A stretch of DNA of 64,000 nt, taken from positions 5,332,001 to 5,396,000 of the forward strand of contig CM024190.1 of assembly GCA_013433145.1 (NCBI GenBank), in the 5' to 3' direction. The notes under the pieces are model-generated. The model was not told the DNA's origin, searched no databases, and was given only the letters and a program-made list of their open reading frames with translations. Shown piece after piece: positions 13,700-27,273 of this stretch. Both the position numbers and the translations under genes were made by a program. The first letter of the stretch is position 1. Every line of letters starts with the position of its first letter. The DNA is from Ascaris suum. Lineage: Eukaryota > Nematoda > Chromadorea > Rhabditida > Ascarididae.

Positions 13700-16600
13700 G
13701 CTAGTTGGCCCGCTTTTCTTGATAAAAGGGTGAAAAAGGCAATCTGCAAAAGAAAAAAAATTGGAACATAAGGCATTTTCCACAGGAATTTCTCAGAAAC
13801 TGAGAAGAAGGGGACTGGATTCACGAAAGATTCAGATGTATCGATGATCGTTTTGAGGATATAGCAGTCGCCTTATTGCTTGTCATTTTCGAAAATTAGC
13901 GCTTCAAAACATTTGCTGCCTTATACTTTTCAAATATGCCACTCTTCATTTTCGACAGTCTCTGCTCCACTGTAATTATTCAAAACAAATGAAAATCTTG
14001 CCAAAGAGTCCGCCATAATATGTGCTTTTATTTTCTAAGTGTGGTAATTATGCCGATCAATCGTACTAGTGCTTAAAAAGCAATGAATTATGCTCTCATA
14101 TGTTTTTTTTTCTGATACGATCGATCAAAGCTACAACTGCTCTAATAAATAAAAGTTTTCTTCGTTGGATCGAAACCGAATCGGCTATAGCATGAAAGTC
14201 GCTCGTCTAAAATTAATCGCACTTTTAAGGTGCCGTCAATCAGTCACGCAGACTATCGAAAAGAAATGAACGATAACAGCTCATTTTACCACGTAATTTA
14301 TTTTAAAAAAGCGGGGAACGAGTGCTCATAATGCACTTTACGCAAAAGCTGACAAGAACCGAATCAAAAAAAAAAAAAAAAAAATGAAACGCAAATATGT
14401 ATTTGCCCTGTTGTGCTAATCTCCAACAAAAAAAAAAAGATTTAAAGAATAGCTTTTTAAGCACGCATCTGATTGACTGCTAAATATTTTTGCATATGTA
14501 AATTATGGCATTTTTAAAGTGCTCATAGCTTGCAAAAAAAAAAAAGATTGTCAGATGGGAACAGTAATGAAGACGATAGATCATTCTATTTGGTCAATTA
14601 CTGTCATCAAATTTCAATGCTTCAGCATTTGTGACTCGTGAATTGAATTCATCAAATATACGAATAGATAAATATAGACGCAATAAGCATATAAAATATC
14701 TCCCACAATGTTTTTTTTTCAAAAATTTGCATATTATGCAAAAATATGAACAAAAAGAACAACAAAAAAAACGATCTAATGGAGCGTAAAGCTGAGTATT
14801 GCCGATAAATTCTCTGCAAAGAAAAACTTGCTAAGGATACTTGCTAAGGAAACGACCATGGTCATTTGGAAAATTTCAACGAAGAAATAGCTGCAGCAAT
14901 AAGCAACAATCAACACAGCATGGCCACTTTGCTTTCAGAGGCACAAACTTCGTGAGGCTTATCTCAAAGCAGAGCGTCGAAGACGCACAACGCATACACA
15001 TCACCGCGCTCTGATCCATTTGCCACAACTCTTCGGTCGACTTTGCTAGGCTATCTCTCCCAGCTTCTTCTACTGCACTTCGCTACCGACGTAAAAAAAA
15101 CTTCGCAAACAAACACTGTTGAAGTTTCAACCTGACAGGTGCGGATGCAACTGAACTGGTTGGGATTTTAAGTCGCATTTAATGCTTTATAACTTCTTTA
15201 GAACCTAACTGATCAACTTGAACTCCGCACAGGTGGGCATCCTGTGGTTTTCGCAGTTCCAGCTATAGCGATTCCCAGTTAAAGTTACCAGATTAGGAAA
15301 TCGATGCATATATCATATGTGTAAGTAATATGCTCAGACATGATCTCGATCTAAGGCGCCAATTTGCGAAAGCAAATAAAAGGAGAAGGACCAAAGGAAA
15401 ACACCCCGGGTAACTTTCGCCATGTAAACTTTCCCATTTCTCTAACATTTCGACGCTTCACACCTCAGTTGAACGATCATGCGTTCTCTGCTCGAAAAAA
15501 ACAGTACCGGGGCCAGAAATTACGCGAACGCTTAAAACTCGAAAACTCACACATTTAGAATGTTAAAACATTTTTGTAGGTTTCTAATTACCTGCCCCAT
15601 TTCGATTAATGCTAGTCTGCTAGTCTTATGTAGGAATTAATAGGAGAATAAATGTAGTATAAGAGGTAGCAAAGTAACTAATATGGTAAATAATACTAAT
15701 GATGGTGAGATAATTTTAATGGAACTGTACTCTCGAAATTTGTGACACCATCGAGGATGCCCGGAGGAGGACTACTTTACAAACACAAACACGATGCTAC
15801 CAAAATCGTTTTTCTGTGACTAACAAAAAGGCGTAACGAAATTAATAAAAATTTCATCAATTGACGTTTTGAGATGGCTTATTGAAACGACACTGAAAAT
15901 TCTTTTTACGAGTTTTAGACGCGTAAAGGTGTGATGAAATTTGATATGCAAATTCTTTTTACTGCTAACCAAAACATGTTGCTAAGCACTAAGAGTGAAG
16001 TGGAATTTCCGGTTTTTGCAATTTTCCCTTTTTGGTGCAATCAGGCGTTCCGATTTCCGCTCCATATTGTCCGCAGAAATGTCTTATCCCAGTTTATCCT
16101 TTATTAAGGTAATATTTACTTTTTTTCGAATTCCAGTGCAAACTGTTTAGTTTGTTGGGAGCCGTTTGCGCCAATTCGAACGAAATTTATGGTGGGCCAC
16201 TTAAGATCACTCTGGGCCCGGATTCCAAAATCTTATCTGCTCCTATACTGTTTCAAGGGTACTAGATTTTTTCCTCTTACTGGAGCTGACATATTCGAGT
16301 ACTGGTAGGGAACAGCTACTATAAAATGTATTTGCTCCATTAAGATTTGTAGGACTCGAGTTATTTCCTGTGGGCTTCACCTTTCGTGACAGAAGTTGTA
16401 GATGATCCTTCTAATTGAAACAGGATGGACCCGAAAAAAGACAGCAAAGGGTGTCGGGAACAGAAAAACCGAAAAATCCGTAAATTCCGGCTTATCCACA
16501 TCCAAGCCACAGTAATGCTTCCACTCGTAACCTCTATAATCCTCCGTTCACAAGCTTTTTTTCTACTGTAGTGGTATCAAATGCGTCCATTATTTCGAAA

Positions 16601-17380
16601 ACTTTGCAAAAAAAAAAAAAAATCAAAAAGGTGCAACTTTTGCACTCTCAGAGTCGAAACGCTTCTGCGATAAAGGCGTAACTGTGGAACTTATCCTAAT
16701 GATTTAAATTAAAACGCTCTAATGCAAATAGCATTTCATTGAAGGAGATCTAACTGAGCGTGCGAATAGCTTGCTATCATAGATATATGTTTAAATAAAA
16801 CCTAGAAAACGGATAGGAAAAGAAAATCGAGAATGAAGTATGTTGACGAAAAACAGCAAAATGCATCATCAAATATAAGATGCTATCGCCGAGACACGAA
16901 AAATCTCTTCAAATCAACAAGATAAGCAAGACGTGAAAATAATAGCGCCACCCTTCAAATCATCTCAGCTTAATGCAATTACAACTTATATATAAAAGCC
17001 GTTCCAAGTACTAATTATTCAGGTGACCAAAAAGTGTTTACATATTTCACATGCATTTTGATGAGATGATATGTTTAGCCAATTAATTCTAGTTAAGAAA
17101 TGGTTAGGAGCGAATGTGATGAGTGTTTTGTTGAAAAAATCCTCCCAAGTACTAAGCGTTTTGCATAAACGATTGTTAAAGTTGAATTCGGTGCAAACAA
17201 TCATTCGTATTTTTGTGTCTGATTTATTTCCTGCGATATTCAACGCCTCATAGTTTCCCAGCCTTTCTTCACGCTCTTTCATACCGTTTATGATCATAAA
17301 TCAGAGATTAAAAGTATTTCTTTAAAAAACCCTAAAAGCTTAATTTTTCGCTCAGAGAAGGAACCCCGAACGCTCTTTTC
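13700..17380. other. Gene-poor AT-rich sequence
   Basis: Only short homopolymer runs (for example an A run near 14370-14390) and short chance open frames. I see no supported gene. Confidence 0.5.
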
Positions 17381-17385
17381 TTTTC

Positions 17386-17598
17386 ATGCTCCGACGTCCA
17401 ATATTTGCCTCGAGGCTAAGCAGGAAAACTTTTGCACCTCTGCAAAGTAGATTGGCTGTAATGTTAAGTTATCAAAAGAGACTCTCAACACCGCTGTGGC
17501 AACCGTTAACTACAAATACTGAAAAATTGACGGGAGGCCAGGTTCGATATCATTCACGTCTGCAGATGACGACAGGGACCCCTAAGAGGAATGCTTAA
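17386..17598 (+). other. Unrecognised 70-codon open frame, basic N-terminus
   Basis: A true ATG frame beginning MLRRPIFASRLSRKTF, rich in Arg, Ser and Leu with almost no acidic residues at its start, like a mitochondrial presequence. It has no recognisable family and no clear downstream exon. At this length it is within chance expectation for the window. Confidence 0.12.
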
Positions 17599-17599
17599 G

Positions 17600-20500
17600 C
17601 AGTGAGAACAGATTTCTGAGAAGCACTGATCAGCCGAAATGTGCAAGTTGAGTTTTTGGCTCATTTCGGTGTCCACTCTCCACACAGCGGACTCTAAAAG
17701 TCGTATTTTATGGATAGTCGAAAAGTGCAAAAATTCAGTTGAATACGACCGCAATATTTGATGAAAAAAGTGTTACAGGTCCTAATGACGGATCTTTTAA
17801 AGGCATTTGCAATGCTTTAGAGAACATCTGATTTGTAACATTTGTCCTCTCTAGTTGAGAACATTGTGAACTGTGCTGCCATTCGCCGGCTTGAAAATTT
17901 CTGGCTTGAGTGATCATCGAAACTAAAGACTGGATAAAAGAAGGGGCTTGCAAAATTCGAGACTTTCTTGGTCTCCAAACATATGGAAACGTTCCTCCTG
18001 AGGTTACGCAACGCTCCTTTTCTGAGGAGCCAATTTCATTGCTGTGACTGATGTTAGCCAAAATTTTGAACGCCATATGCGCTTTCCTTTTTGGACTTTT
18101 CGGCACTTATAACTGAGCGCCAAAAAATTAGCAGTTAGTTGCTTATGTTATTGCATTTCGCAAATGCAAATTTATAAAATTGCAAAAAAATTGCCAAGAA
18201 CTAGGCCAGTTAACTTAGTATGAAATGCGGCGTCTCAAGAACTTCTTTGCTCATGATGAACGCGATGCTCTTAGATTTTCGTCAACAACAACGAAAAAAA
18301 AAAGAACAAGTGTTTGACGAGCATTTTAATTTTCACACTATCTGACTCGATAATGTGAACTCATAAATGAGTGAGTGCATTCATTGCGTGCATTTCTGAG
18401 CACTCCAACTCTTTGAAATGCTCATTAATGTGGTTGTAAACGAAGAAATGAATAACGCATTGCTGTTGAGATAATCATTTTCCGGTTCTTTCAATCGTAC
18501 GCTACGACAATCAGCATAAACAAACGCATTGTTTCAAATGGAGATCTCAAATTTCAATGCAAATAATAGCAGAACAAATATTACGACGTTAAATCATTCC
18601 CACCCCCCCCCCCCTCCACTGTGCATCTATAATGGCAACATTCAGAAAGCAATTTATGTATTCATGTAAGCCATTAAAACGGCATACATTTGAATGCCGA
18701 TTTTAAATATTATTAGTGGTAATATAAAGCTATTATCATCCAATTGGATTATATCGTGATATAATTCTTGACTGAATTAAATTTCGTGCAAAAATTTTAA
18801 CGCAAAAATTATTTAAGAAAAGAAAAGAGAGAGAATTTGCATATTGAGCGAAACAAGAGAGTTTTGCTTTATGCAACATTTAAAAAATCAAAGCAACTAT
18901 GAAACTGAATATGAAAAAAGTCAAAAATAATTTCCTGTATTATAAAATAATACCTGTATTCATATGAGATTATGTGAGGCGAAATTCCTCGTTACTAATG
19001 TGATTTTTTTCTTAAAGAATAGAGCTCAGCTGAGGTGAATAACACAATATTATACTTACGCAATACGATGATAGTGTGGGAAATGTTTGTAGTGTGATTT
19101 GTTCTTATCAATTGTTTTTGCGCTGCAACAAAAATATGAGATAATATCGATGATTATTTAGCGTGCGTATTTCTGCCATTTGCATTTTTCTAAAATGACT
19201 CTCAGGTAATCTGAACCATTGCAATCAGCTAGAAATAATCCTCAACTCTAAAGAGACTTCTATCGATGAATTTTGCATCATCAGGTAGTCTGTTGAGTGG
19301 ATTGATTGGATGTAACATTTTGCTAAGAAGAGGCTTCAGCAGCTAGAACTTTTGAAATTTACTTCGCTAGCCTAGATAGAAATTTTGAATCGGTATTACT
19401 GACAGCGTTATTTTGAAAGCATTTCATATTAAAAGTCATTTTTTCAAAAGCGTCTGACTGTTGGTATGTGTCGGTTGCCTCGAAATGAAATCCTAGACCT
19501 CTTTTTTGCTCGAAAGTCTCGTCGATTTGAAAGTAGCATTGTACGAGACCAGCATACAAATCTTGCTAATCAGGAATTTTTTTGGTAAATTTGCAGTAAA
19601 ATTAAATGCAAGTGCTCTTGCTCCCGTAATAATGAAACACCCTAATAACTCAACTTCTTTACGAATGATGTTGTGAGGTGCATTTTGCTTTTGGAAAATT
19701 TGAATATGCAGATATTTCACGACTTACTGTTTGAAGAGAGTAAGCATGTCCCAGATATCTAACAACTTGTATATCAGAATCATCTTCGTTCACTGTGCAT
19801 ATGCATGCCTTTTTGTGTTAATATTGCCTCAGATTTAGGTATCATTTTGATAAAAGCAATTTAATTCAATTCGGCATTTGTCATTATTCAATTAAATGTT
19901 ATATTGCTTTTAGAGGTCCATGATCGGCATTTATCGACAATGGTTCCGAAAGAGTTAACGATTTTACAAGCGAAAATTAAAGCCCAAAAATTATAAAGAG
20001 ACGCGTCTGCTAGGGGTTTTGTGTGCAGCATTTTTGGACATACTGTAGAGAAAACTTCAACTATTCGACGGTGAAAGGTGAGATATTATGAGAATAAAAA
20101 GATACCTATATTCTAGCAAAAAAGGCATTGAAATGTTTTTAAAAAAATCCAATCACGTGGAAATGGATTTCATTTTTGAAAAATTAGAAAATTTCAGAGA
20201 ATTTTTTTTTTTTGAACAATTTGAGATCATCCTTAGAGATTGATCACGTCGTAGTGGCATTCAATAATGAATAAACAAAACTGTAAAATATAGTCAAACA
20301 CATATCGGAGAATATTGCCATATATAAACACCCATCGAAACCAATAGAAACCATCGAATTATTGAAATACTCTCTATTCCTTGAAGTTGAGAAAAATGGA
20401 AAATATGAGCCGAAAGATCTCATTGGAAGACACAGAAAGCCGCCTAGAGAGAAAAAAATCGCAATCTGTTATAATATCGAGTAAACGCTAACACTAAAGT

Positions 20501-23500
20501 GCATATCGAAAATTTCAATGTGTTACGATCAACCTTTCCAATTAATATATTCATTGCGGTTGTTGTGATATCTATTTTAAAAGCGTACGAGTTTTACCAA
20601 CATCAGGCGAAAACGCTTTGTATGATTAATATGGCGCAGTATAGTCGTAAATGGATCTTTTTTTTCATGAATCTCTCTCCTCTCTCTCTTCTCCCTCTCT
20701 CTCTGTCTCTGAAAAATGACGAGCAATTCTACAGCCTAATGGTGTCAGATGAAAGTTTTTCTATTCCTTTAGCACATGCTTAAGAAAATAGTATGAAAAA
20801 ATGACACACAAATAATAATACACAGGTGGCATATACTCTTGTCTGCCACAATTGAATACTTTTACTATTGATTCTAAGTTGTGTATAACGTCACTAGCAT
20901 TGATTGTGCACGATTAGCATACGTCAGCGATCATCTTTTGTTTACAGCTTATTTTCAAAGAAGCGTAATGACAAGCTAATAAGCCGATTGCCTCTGAAGC
21001 AGCAAAGCGTCATCGTTCGTATCCGTAGCTCGGACTTGATTTCGGATGCGAGAGCGAACCTCTAATAGAAGCATCAGCGAGCGCTCGCCTCATATCAACC
21101 AAGACGAGTGTGTACATTCGACGAGCAATCTCCACATAGCGCTGTTTGCCCTCTCAAGTTCTCCTAATAACGTTATATATGTTGTATTTTTATCAGTTCG
21201 CAGCTTTTCATCCACTCAAATGCTCCTCATTCGTTGAGAGAATTTCATTGTTCCTTTATCATGCCAAATAATCACTACCAAATTTTCATCTTCTCATCCT
21301 CTTTTTTCCTCATTCTTTCTTTAGATGCCTCTTTGAAAAATAGTAGATCACCTTATTAGCAATGTTTAGCTTGTCGAACGAACAAATCGCACGGTGAGCT
21401 TATTCGAGCGAATAAAATAATGTTGCTGTTGGAGGCAGTGGACGATGCAAATATGCGTTATGACGCTCACTTGTGTTATTAAACGAATGTCCAACAATTA
21501 GCTACATATGCTCATAAAAATTTTGCTCTGAGTACCCCTCTAGAGACAACTGAAAATTCGTAATTTCGATTTCATTGCTTACTTTGTTTACTTTCTGTTG
21601 GCCATTATTTAAAAATTCTGCTATTATTTTTAATTCTGCGAATTGCTATTATATCGGTCGTCCCTTATTTCACTTTATTATTTACGTATATGCGAAAAGC
21701 GATGCTTTAAATGGAGAATTTTTACGTTACATAAAGAGTGAAAGGTGTATTTTTTTCTGAAACTGTCATTAAGTTGAATGCTTATTTACTGCGAGTAGTG
21801 CTAGTGCGATTGCTTCAATATATAGCTCTTATTTTATGCATTTATGTATAAACAGCACTCTAACTGAAAAAAATCGTTTCTTGTCTCGTGAAAGGCAAAG
21901 CGACCTCAGTTCGGCTCAATAACGTGTGCAAGCAATCGTCATTCATTTCTAGCAAACCTTAAACGAAACTTAGTGAAAGAGTTAATGAGTGGATGGCACT
22001 GCGTTTGTTTAGCATCCGGACGCAAAAAAACGCCACACATTAGCAGTTCGGACCTCACTTCGAATGCGTTCAAAGTCTGAATGGAGTTATGATATCAGTG
22101 TATGGATTTTTTAAAGAATCCATTCAGTGTGTGGAGTCTAATCCCAGAATTATTTTCTATCAAAATCGCAATGTCTTTCATGCTTTAAGATGGCTATATG
22201 GCACTGATTGTTCTGGCGCAATCGCAATCAACTTCTTCTTCGGAATAGCTAAAGACAGAAATACGAATTCGGGCAATTTAAAGTGGTTGAGTGCGCTGAA
22301 GTTTTTGTGACGTTGCATGAAATCGTCGAGTGAGATGCTAATCATCGTAAAACGCCGTAATAACTTTTTTATTGCTAAGCCCTTAGCTACAGCTTCTCTC
22401 ATTCATTTATTAGGCAGTAACTTTTCATCTGAAATATCGCCGACGGTTCCGAGCTGTATTGCCGACAGATGCGGGCACAGAGCAGATTAAAGTGCTGATG
22501 TATGTGAGTAAGACAAAAAGCCGATGGGGATTGCTTCCCGACGAAAACGCCCTTAGGGCACGGAGATCTTGCACGAAACCATGACAATTTTTGGTTGAGA
22601 AGTCCTCAACGGGGAATGATCAGTCTGGTGGTGGATACACCTACTCAGAGAGCTATTTGACAATATGTGATTTCGCCTGCGGCCGCTCAATAGAACTCTG
22701 AAGGTTGCTCAACTGACGTAATGCTAATGATTTGATTAGCTCAGTGAAATGAGACTGATAGTCTGAAAATTACTAATAGTCTCGAATATGCCTCATTCCT
22801 TTATATAATAAAATGTGGAATTTGAACGGAAATTTTAGAAATCAGGTTTCGCAACACCGTGGAGAGCAATAATAAATATTTTCTCAAAATTTGATGCCAA
22901 AGTTCGTTTCGACTCATCGGCAAACATCAGTTTCTCAGTTGCTCCATCTTTTATTTCTCAGGCTTATAATTCATTTTTCGGATTCGAATAGCAATTGCGG
23001 CATGTTATTACTGCGAGAGCTTTTCCTGTAGATTTCAAAGGTCTACACGGCTACAGTGAGGTTTATTTCTTCCGCCGCCCTTTTCTCCTCTTACCTGGAA
23101 ACGTTGGTCCATTGATTTAAGCTACGAAATGTTTGAACACTCCTAGATACCTGAGCACAGAGTATATGAAAGAGTTATTTGATATAGAATTAAGTATTTA
23201 AGCAAAAAAATGTGTGACGCCTCTTTCTACAGCATATAGAGAGGAGCATGAAAGCTAAGTTAACTCAATATTGCCTCAGTGAAATTTCAGAGCTTTGCTT
23301 TTGTTGAACAATCGGAACCGTATAACATGGGAAATCATTTGCTTGCAGAATCGATGAGTTTTTCCAAATTATTTAGCACTTTTAAATACCTTGAAAGCTG
23401 TACATATGAGCGGCAGTGATTATGAGGAAATTATACGACAATGTCACCAGATAGCAACGAAAATAGCGCACAGTTGGAGCCGATACTCTCACTGTGCTTT

Positions 23501-23550
23501 GCTTTATGGGCGATCGGCATTGAGGATGTGATTTGATCGATGTTTTTCTC
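17600..23550. other. Gene-poor AT-rich sequence
   Basis: Contains a C run at 18603-18613, a CT-rich microsatellite at 20671-20710 and many short open frames, including one of 123 codons on the minus strand at 17735-18106 with no recognisable similarity. I see no supported gene. Confidence 0.45.
20671..20710. repeat. CT-rich microsatellite
   Basis: Imperfect (CT)n tract of about 40 bp. Confidence 0.85.
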
Positions 23551-25597
23551 TTTGTGGCAATGCAATGCGCCGAAGTAATATTACCTGCTTTCTTTTTATG
23601 TGCGTTTTCCCATATGTTGGAAGAAATATTACGCCATTTATTCACGTCGATTAGATTTAGATTGCCAATTAGGAATCTGCGTTTTGCCACGAAATTTTCT
23701 TCTTGTAAGCGCGAGTCCATGCAAGGTCAGGTGCACCAAATAAACGAGGTCAGAGCTATGTTAAACGATAAATTTTGCTTGCATCTTTTCCAAATTCTAG
23801 TGAGATGTTTTATCTGGATCTTTCACGAGAAGAGAGTTTCAAAGATGAGAGGTACTGAAACGAGAAGTGTGGATGGAGCGAGGATTCCAACCGTGTTTTT
23901 AGGCTTTCTACGTCAATTACATTTAATCAATCAGCTAGACGTAAAAGAAACAAACTTAGATTTATTTTGAAGCTGCAAGTGTTAAACGAACATGCATACA
24001 AATGGTTTATTTATGCTAAAATTAGTGCGATTTTTGTTCCAAATTTCACTCATATAAATGAATCTTCAAAAAATGTACTGAAAATAATGGCTAATTTTTT
24101 GATCGATTATTTATTCAAACAATATTACTCATCAAATAATTCCTTCTTTAAACGGTACTATTCTTTGATCAGACAAGATCTGATTTAACCCAGTCGGTGA
24201 ATTTTTATTATCGACTAAATTACTTCACTTGTTAAAAAATTTGATTAACCCTAGATCACTACCCACTGCCCAAGGATACGCAGGATTTTCAAATAGCGGC
24301 CATATGCACTGCAACAGTAACTATAATAAAGAATAATTACGATATTCGGATCAGAATCCACCGGTGACATATGTTATCCAATTATTCGATTGCATATTTC
24401 AATATCATTCTTTATCCTCAATGCGAAAAAAGTTTCATATTTTCGCGAGAAGAGCCCAAAAGTTTTACTCAAAATTTTTTCGTCAACAAATTGAACTTCT
24501 TTAATTTAAACACAAACAGAAAAAAAGACCAATATTCGCCTCAGTGTGATATCGCCAATGCCACTGATTGTGTGAGACATCTGCTAAAATCCTATCGTTC
24601 ATCTTGAAGGACGGAGTTTTATTTGGCGCGTTTTCTTATTCCTCTATTCCACATATGTCATGATATTATTAGTTATACTAGTTAGGTGAATGAAGAGAAA
24701 ATATAAAAATTTGAACATGAAATTATCCTCTATTATATTCACACCATGTGAAAAAATCCTCGATGAAATGCAAAAAAAAAAAAAAAAAAAAAATTCAATA
24801 AATAGTCGGAAATTTTCCTCAAAAATATCAACTTTTATATGAGCACATATTGCATAACGTTGCCTATCCTTATTTGAGTATGTTGCACGTTGTGCGCAGC
24901 ACTCGTTAAACATATTTACGTGGCTGTCCTCTCTAATAGAGAGACGTCTCTTCGAAGCGTCCATCAAGTGCTGAGTACTTGTGAAAGTGTTGAATGCTCA
25001 CTGAGTGCCTAGCAAATAATAGCTTAAGCTAAGCCCCACACGATGTCCACTTCAACTATTAACCTAGACGACACTCACATTGATTGATCGAACGTTGTTA
25101 TCCACTCGCAGCTAATTTTACGACTAAGAAGCACATTCATCGTTAACCGATTATTGTTCATCAAATCTTGAGGTAGTGCCCAGTTGTGGACGTGAATGAC
25201 AAAGTGAAGTTCTTGAGCAGTTTTGTTATCGAGGTTCCTCGACCGAATATTCATAGTGTAATAAAAAAGGACAAAGTACTACTGCCCCCTTTAGCCACTA
25301 CTAGCCAACGATAAAGCATATTCTTTTCGGCTATGATGAAGTTGAACAGTGGATTTCCTCAACAATTTCTGCAGCAATTTTGCAAGAATTTCTGCAAAAT
25401 TAAGTTTCACAACTCGTCATCAGTGATATCAAAGTCGACTGCTTCTTAAGAAATAAATCCATCGAATATTTTCTAGTGGGAAATTCGACAAGGTTTTGTC
25501 GATAATCTTTTCAAGAAATATGTAGTTATGCGCTCTTGAAGTGGACAAGAGTTGGTTTGCTGGTAGTTGTCATATTAAAGTAAGCTGGATTACAGTG

Positions 25598-25846
25598 ATG
25601 AAAAAACAGCCCATACCTCTACTTATCATCCTAACGGCAATTTGTTGCGCTTCGTTAACATCGAGTACTTCGCTTCCCTTCTTCGCACCGACCAGAATGG
25701 AGGCAGCTGCGTGTCTACGCCAAAAAAAAAAGCATCATCGCTTTTCGCCAACATTGCACTTCTCCAATTTTCGTGCACTCGCCGTCAAAACCTCGTCCCT
25801 GGTTGTTTGGACGCTTTCTGACTGGCCAACATTTATTTTAGATTAG
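25598..25846 (+). CDS. Possible small secreted protein or first exon, hypothetical
   Basis: An ATG frame of 82 codons. The first 27 or so residues look like a classical signal peptide: MKKQ, then the hydrophobic core PIPLLIILTAICCASL, then small residues. The rest is basic and Ser-rich. An A10 run at about 25721-25730 could cause frameshift error. A strong donor-like GTAAGG follows the TAG stop directly (25847-25852), so the frame may instead be part of exon 1 of a longer gene. The reading frame is short and no family is recognised. It lies about 1.4 kb upstream of the LRR-Ig gene. Confidence 0.25.
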   Translation: MKKQPIPLLIILTAICCASLTSSTSLPFFAPTRMEAAACLRQKKKHHRFSPTLHFSNFRALAVKTSSLVVWTLSDWPTFILD

Positions 25847-26119
25847 GTAAGGTTCAATCTTAGCTCGTAAGTGAATAGAATTCTCTCTGAGCGAATATCC
25901 CACTTCAGAAGAAAGTATTGGAATTTTCAGTTTTGTGTTAAAAAAGAATCTACTAGTTTCTTCAGATCCGTAGCAAATAATGCTCTACGCTTGGATTCTC
26001 GAGGAAAGATATCCTGCTTGCCGTATTTATCAGAGAGGAACTACAGCTGAGAATGGCTTCAGTGAATATGCTACATCATTATCATCACGTTTCGTCGATT
26101 GCCGTGAATACAGTAATTA

Positions 26120-26640
26120 CCTAAAGGGTCGAATTTAATTCTGCCGGCCATCCGGATGGGCAGTATATTATGATGTCACCGGCTGGAGCTAGCTGACCAT
26201 CACGACGACTGTCTTCTACAACCTGCTTACGATTGCGTCGATCAAACACGGCCAACGAGCAGTCCAGCTCAAAACTAGCCAACTGGCAGCACAAGACATT
26301 ATTGTGGGTATGCGGAATGCGCGAAAAATCGGGCCCAATTGTGCATTCGAGGATAAAAGGCAGCCGTAACGGTGTTCGCGTCGGGCGGGCGGGCGGACGC
26401 GCTGCTCGACGGCTCTGTTAGAAGGCCACAGCCACAACCATATAGCCATCGGTCGGTCACGCAGTCAGCCTCCCACCTCGTGCCCCCTTCCACATCCGCC
26501 TGCTCGCACTTGTGTATCCTCTGCGGTCGGCAGCTGCACCCGATCTTCCGGTGTCCCCAACAACTCAGACGTAGTTTCTGGCGCCAAGCGCAACTACGAA
26601 ATGATGAACATGAATTTGATGAGTGGCTAATTTCTGCTAT
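26120..26640. promoter_or_regulatory. GC-rich island upstream of LRR-Ig gene
   Basis: Markedly GC-richer than its surroundings, with a GGGCGGGCGGGCGG run at 26383-26396 and a TATA-like GATAAAAGG at about 26352-26360. It lies 0.6-1.1 kb upstream of the LRR-Ig start codon, so a promoter or 5'-UTR exon is plausible. Open frames on both strands (for example 26372-26806 plus and 26299-26679 minus) overlap here. They are better explained by low stop-codon density in GC-rich DNA than by genes. Confidence 0.3.
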
Positions 26641-27273
26641 TTTCGGGAGAATCTGCCTTTCTTCACTGTTAATCTGCAACCTTCCAGATTACATCTGCTA
26701 CCTGTTGCAGCGGTCACTTGCAATTCATACTTCGAAACTGTTACCTCTAACAATTTTCGCGGTGGATTGCATCAACTCAAGTTACTGCAACAATCTGGCA
26801 ACATAAATGTATACGCGTGCATAAATGATTTCTATCGGAAGCCTTCATCTTCATATTTGGCTAAGGGCCACTAATTCGCTTACTTATCATAATCGATTGC
26901 GCCTTGAAAAAAGCAAAATCCTCGACGAATTTTTTCGTCTGAGTTGGAGGGTTATAGATCGAAATTGCGCTGCCTTCTGCAACGCTTTAATTGCTTAATC
27001 GACTGCCAAAAGAAAAAAAGAGCACGTTTTCTGAAAGCGATATTTTTGGCGTTTATTTTTGAAAAGTTTATTTCGTATTACAATTTCATGTTGCGCTGCT
27101 TTATATGAATATGAAGCTCTAAAAGCGAAAATCAGTGTGCATCCATCTCAGAGCACTGTAAACTGGATGCGGTATGCAGCTATTGTCGATTACAATATAT
27201 ATAGAAAAGTGGTTGTGTACGCGTAATAATTGCTTGTGAAATTGAGTACAGCCGTACGCCGCAATATTTGCGT

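Noticed and set aside
25731..25840. RF-amide-like neuropeptide motif (PRPWLFGRF) in an alternative frame
   Set aside because: It needs a frameshift from the signal-peptide frame, has no dibasic-flanked repeats, and occurs once.
26299..26806. Overlapping open frames of 126 and 144 codons on opposite strands
   Set aside because: They fall in a GC-rich island where stop codons are scarce. Composition is simple (Arg/Ser/Pro or Cys-rich) and no domain is present.
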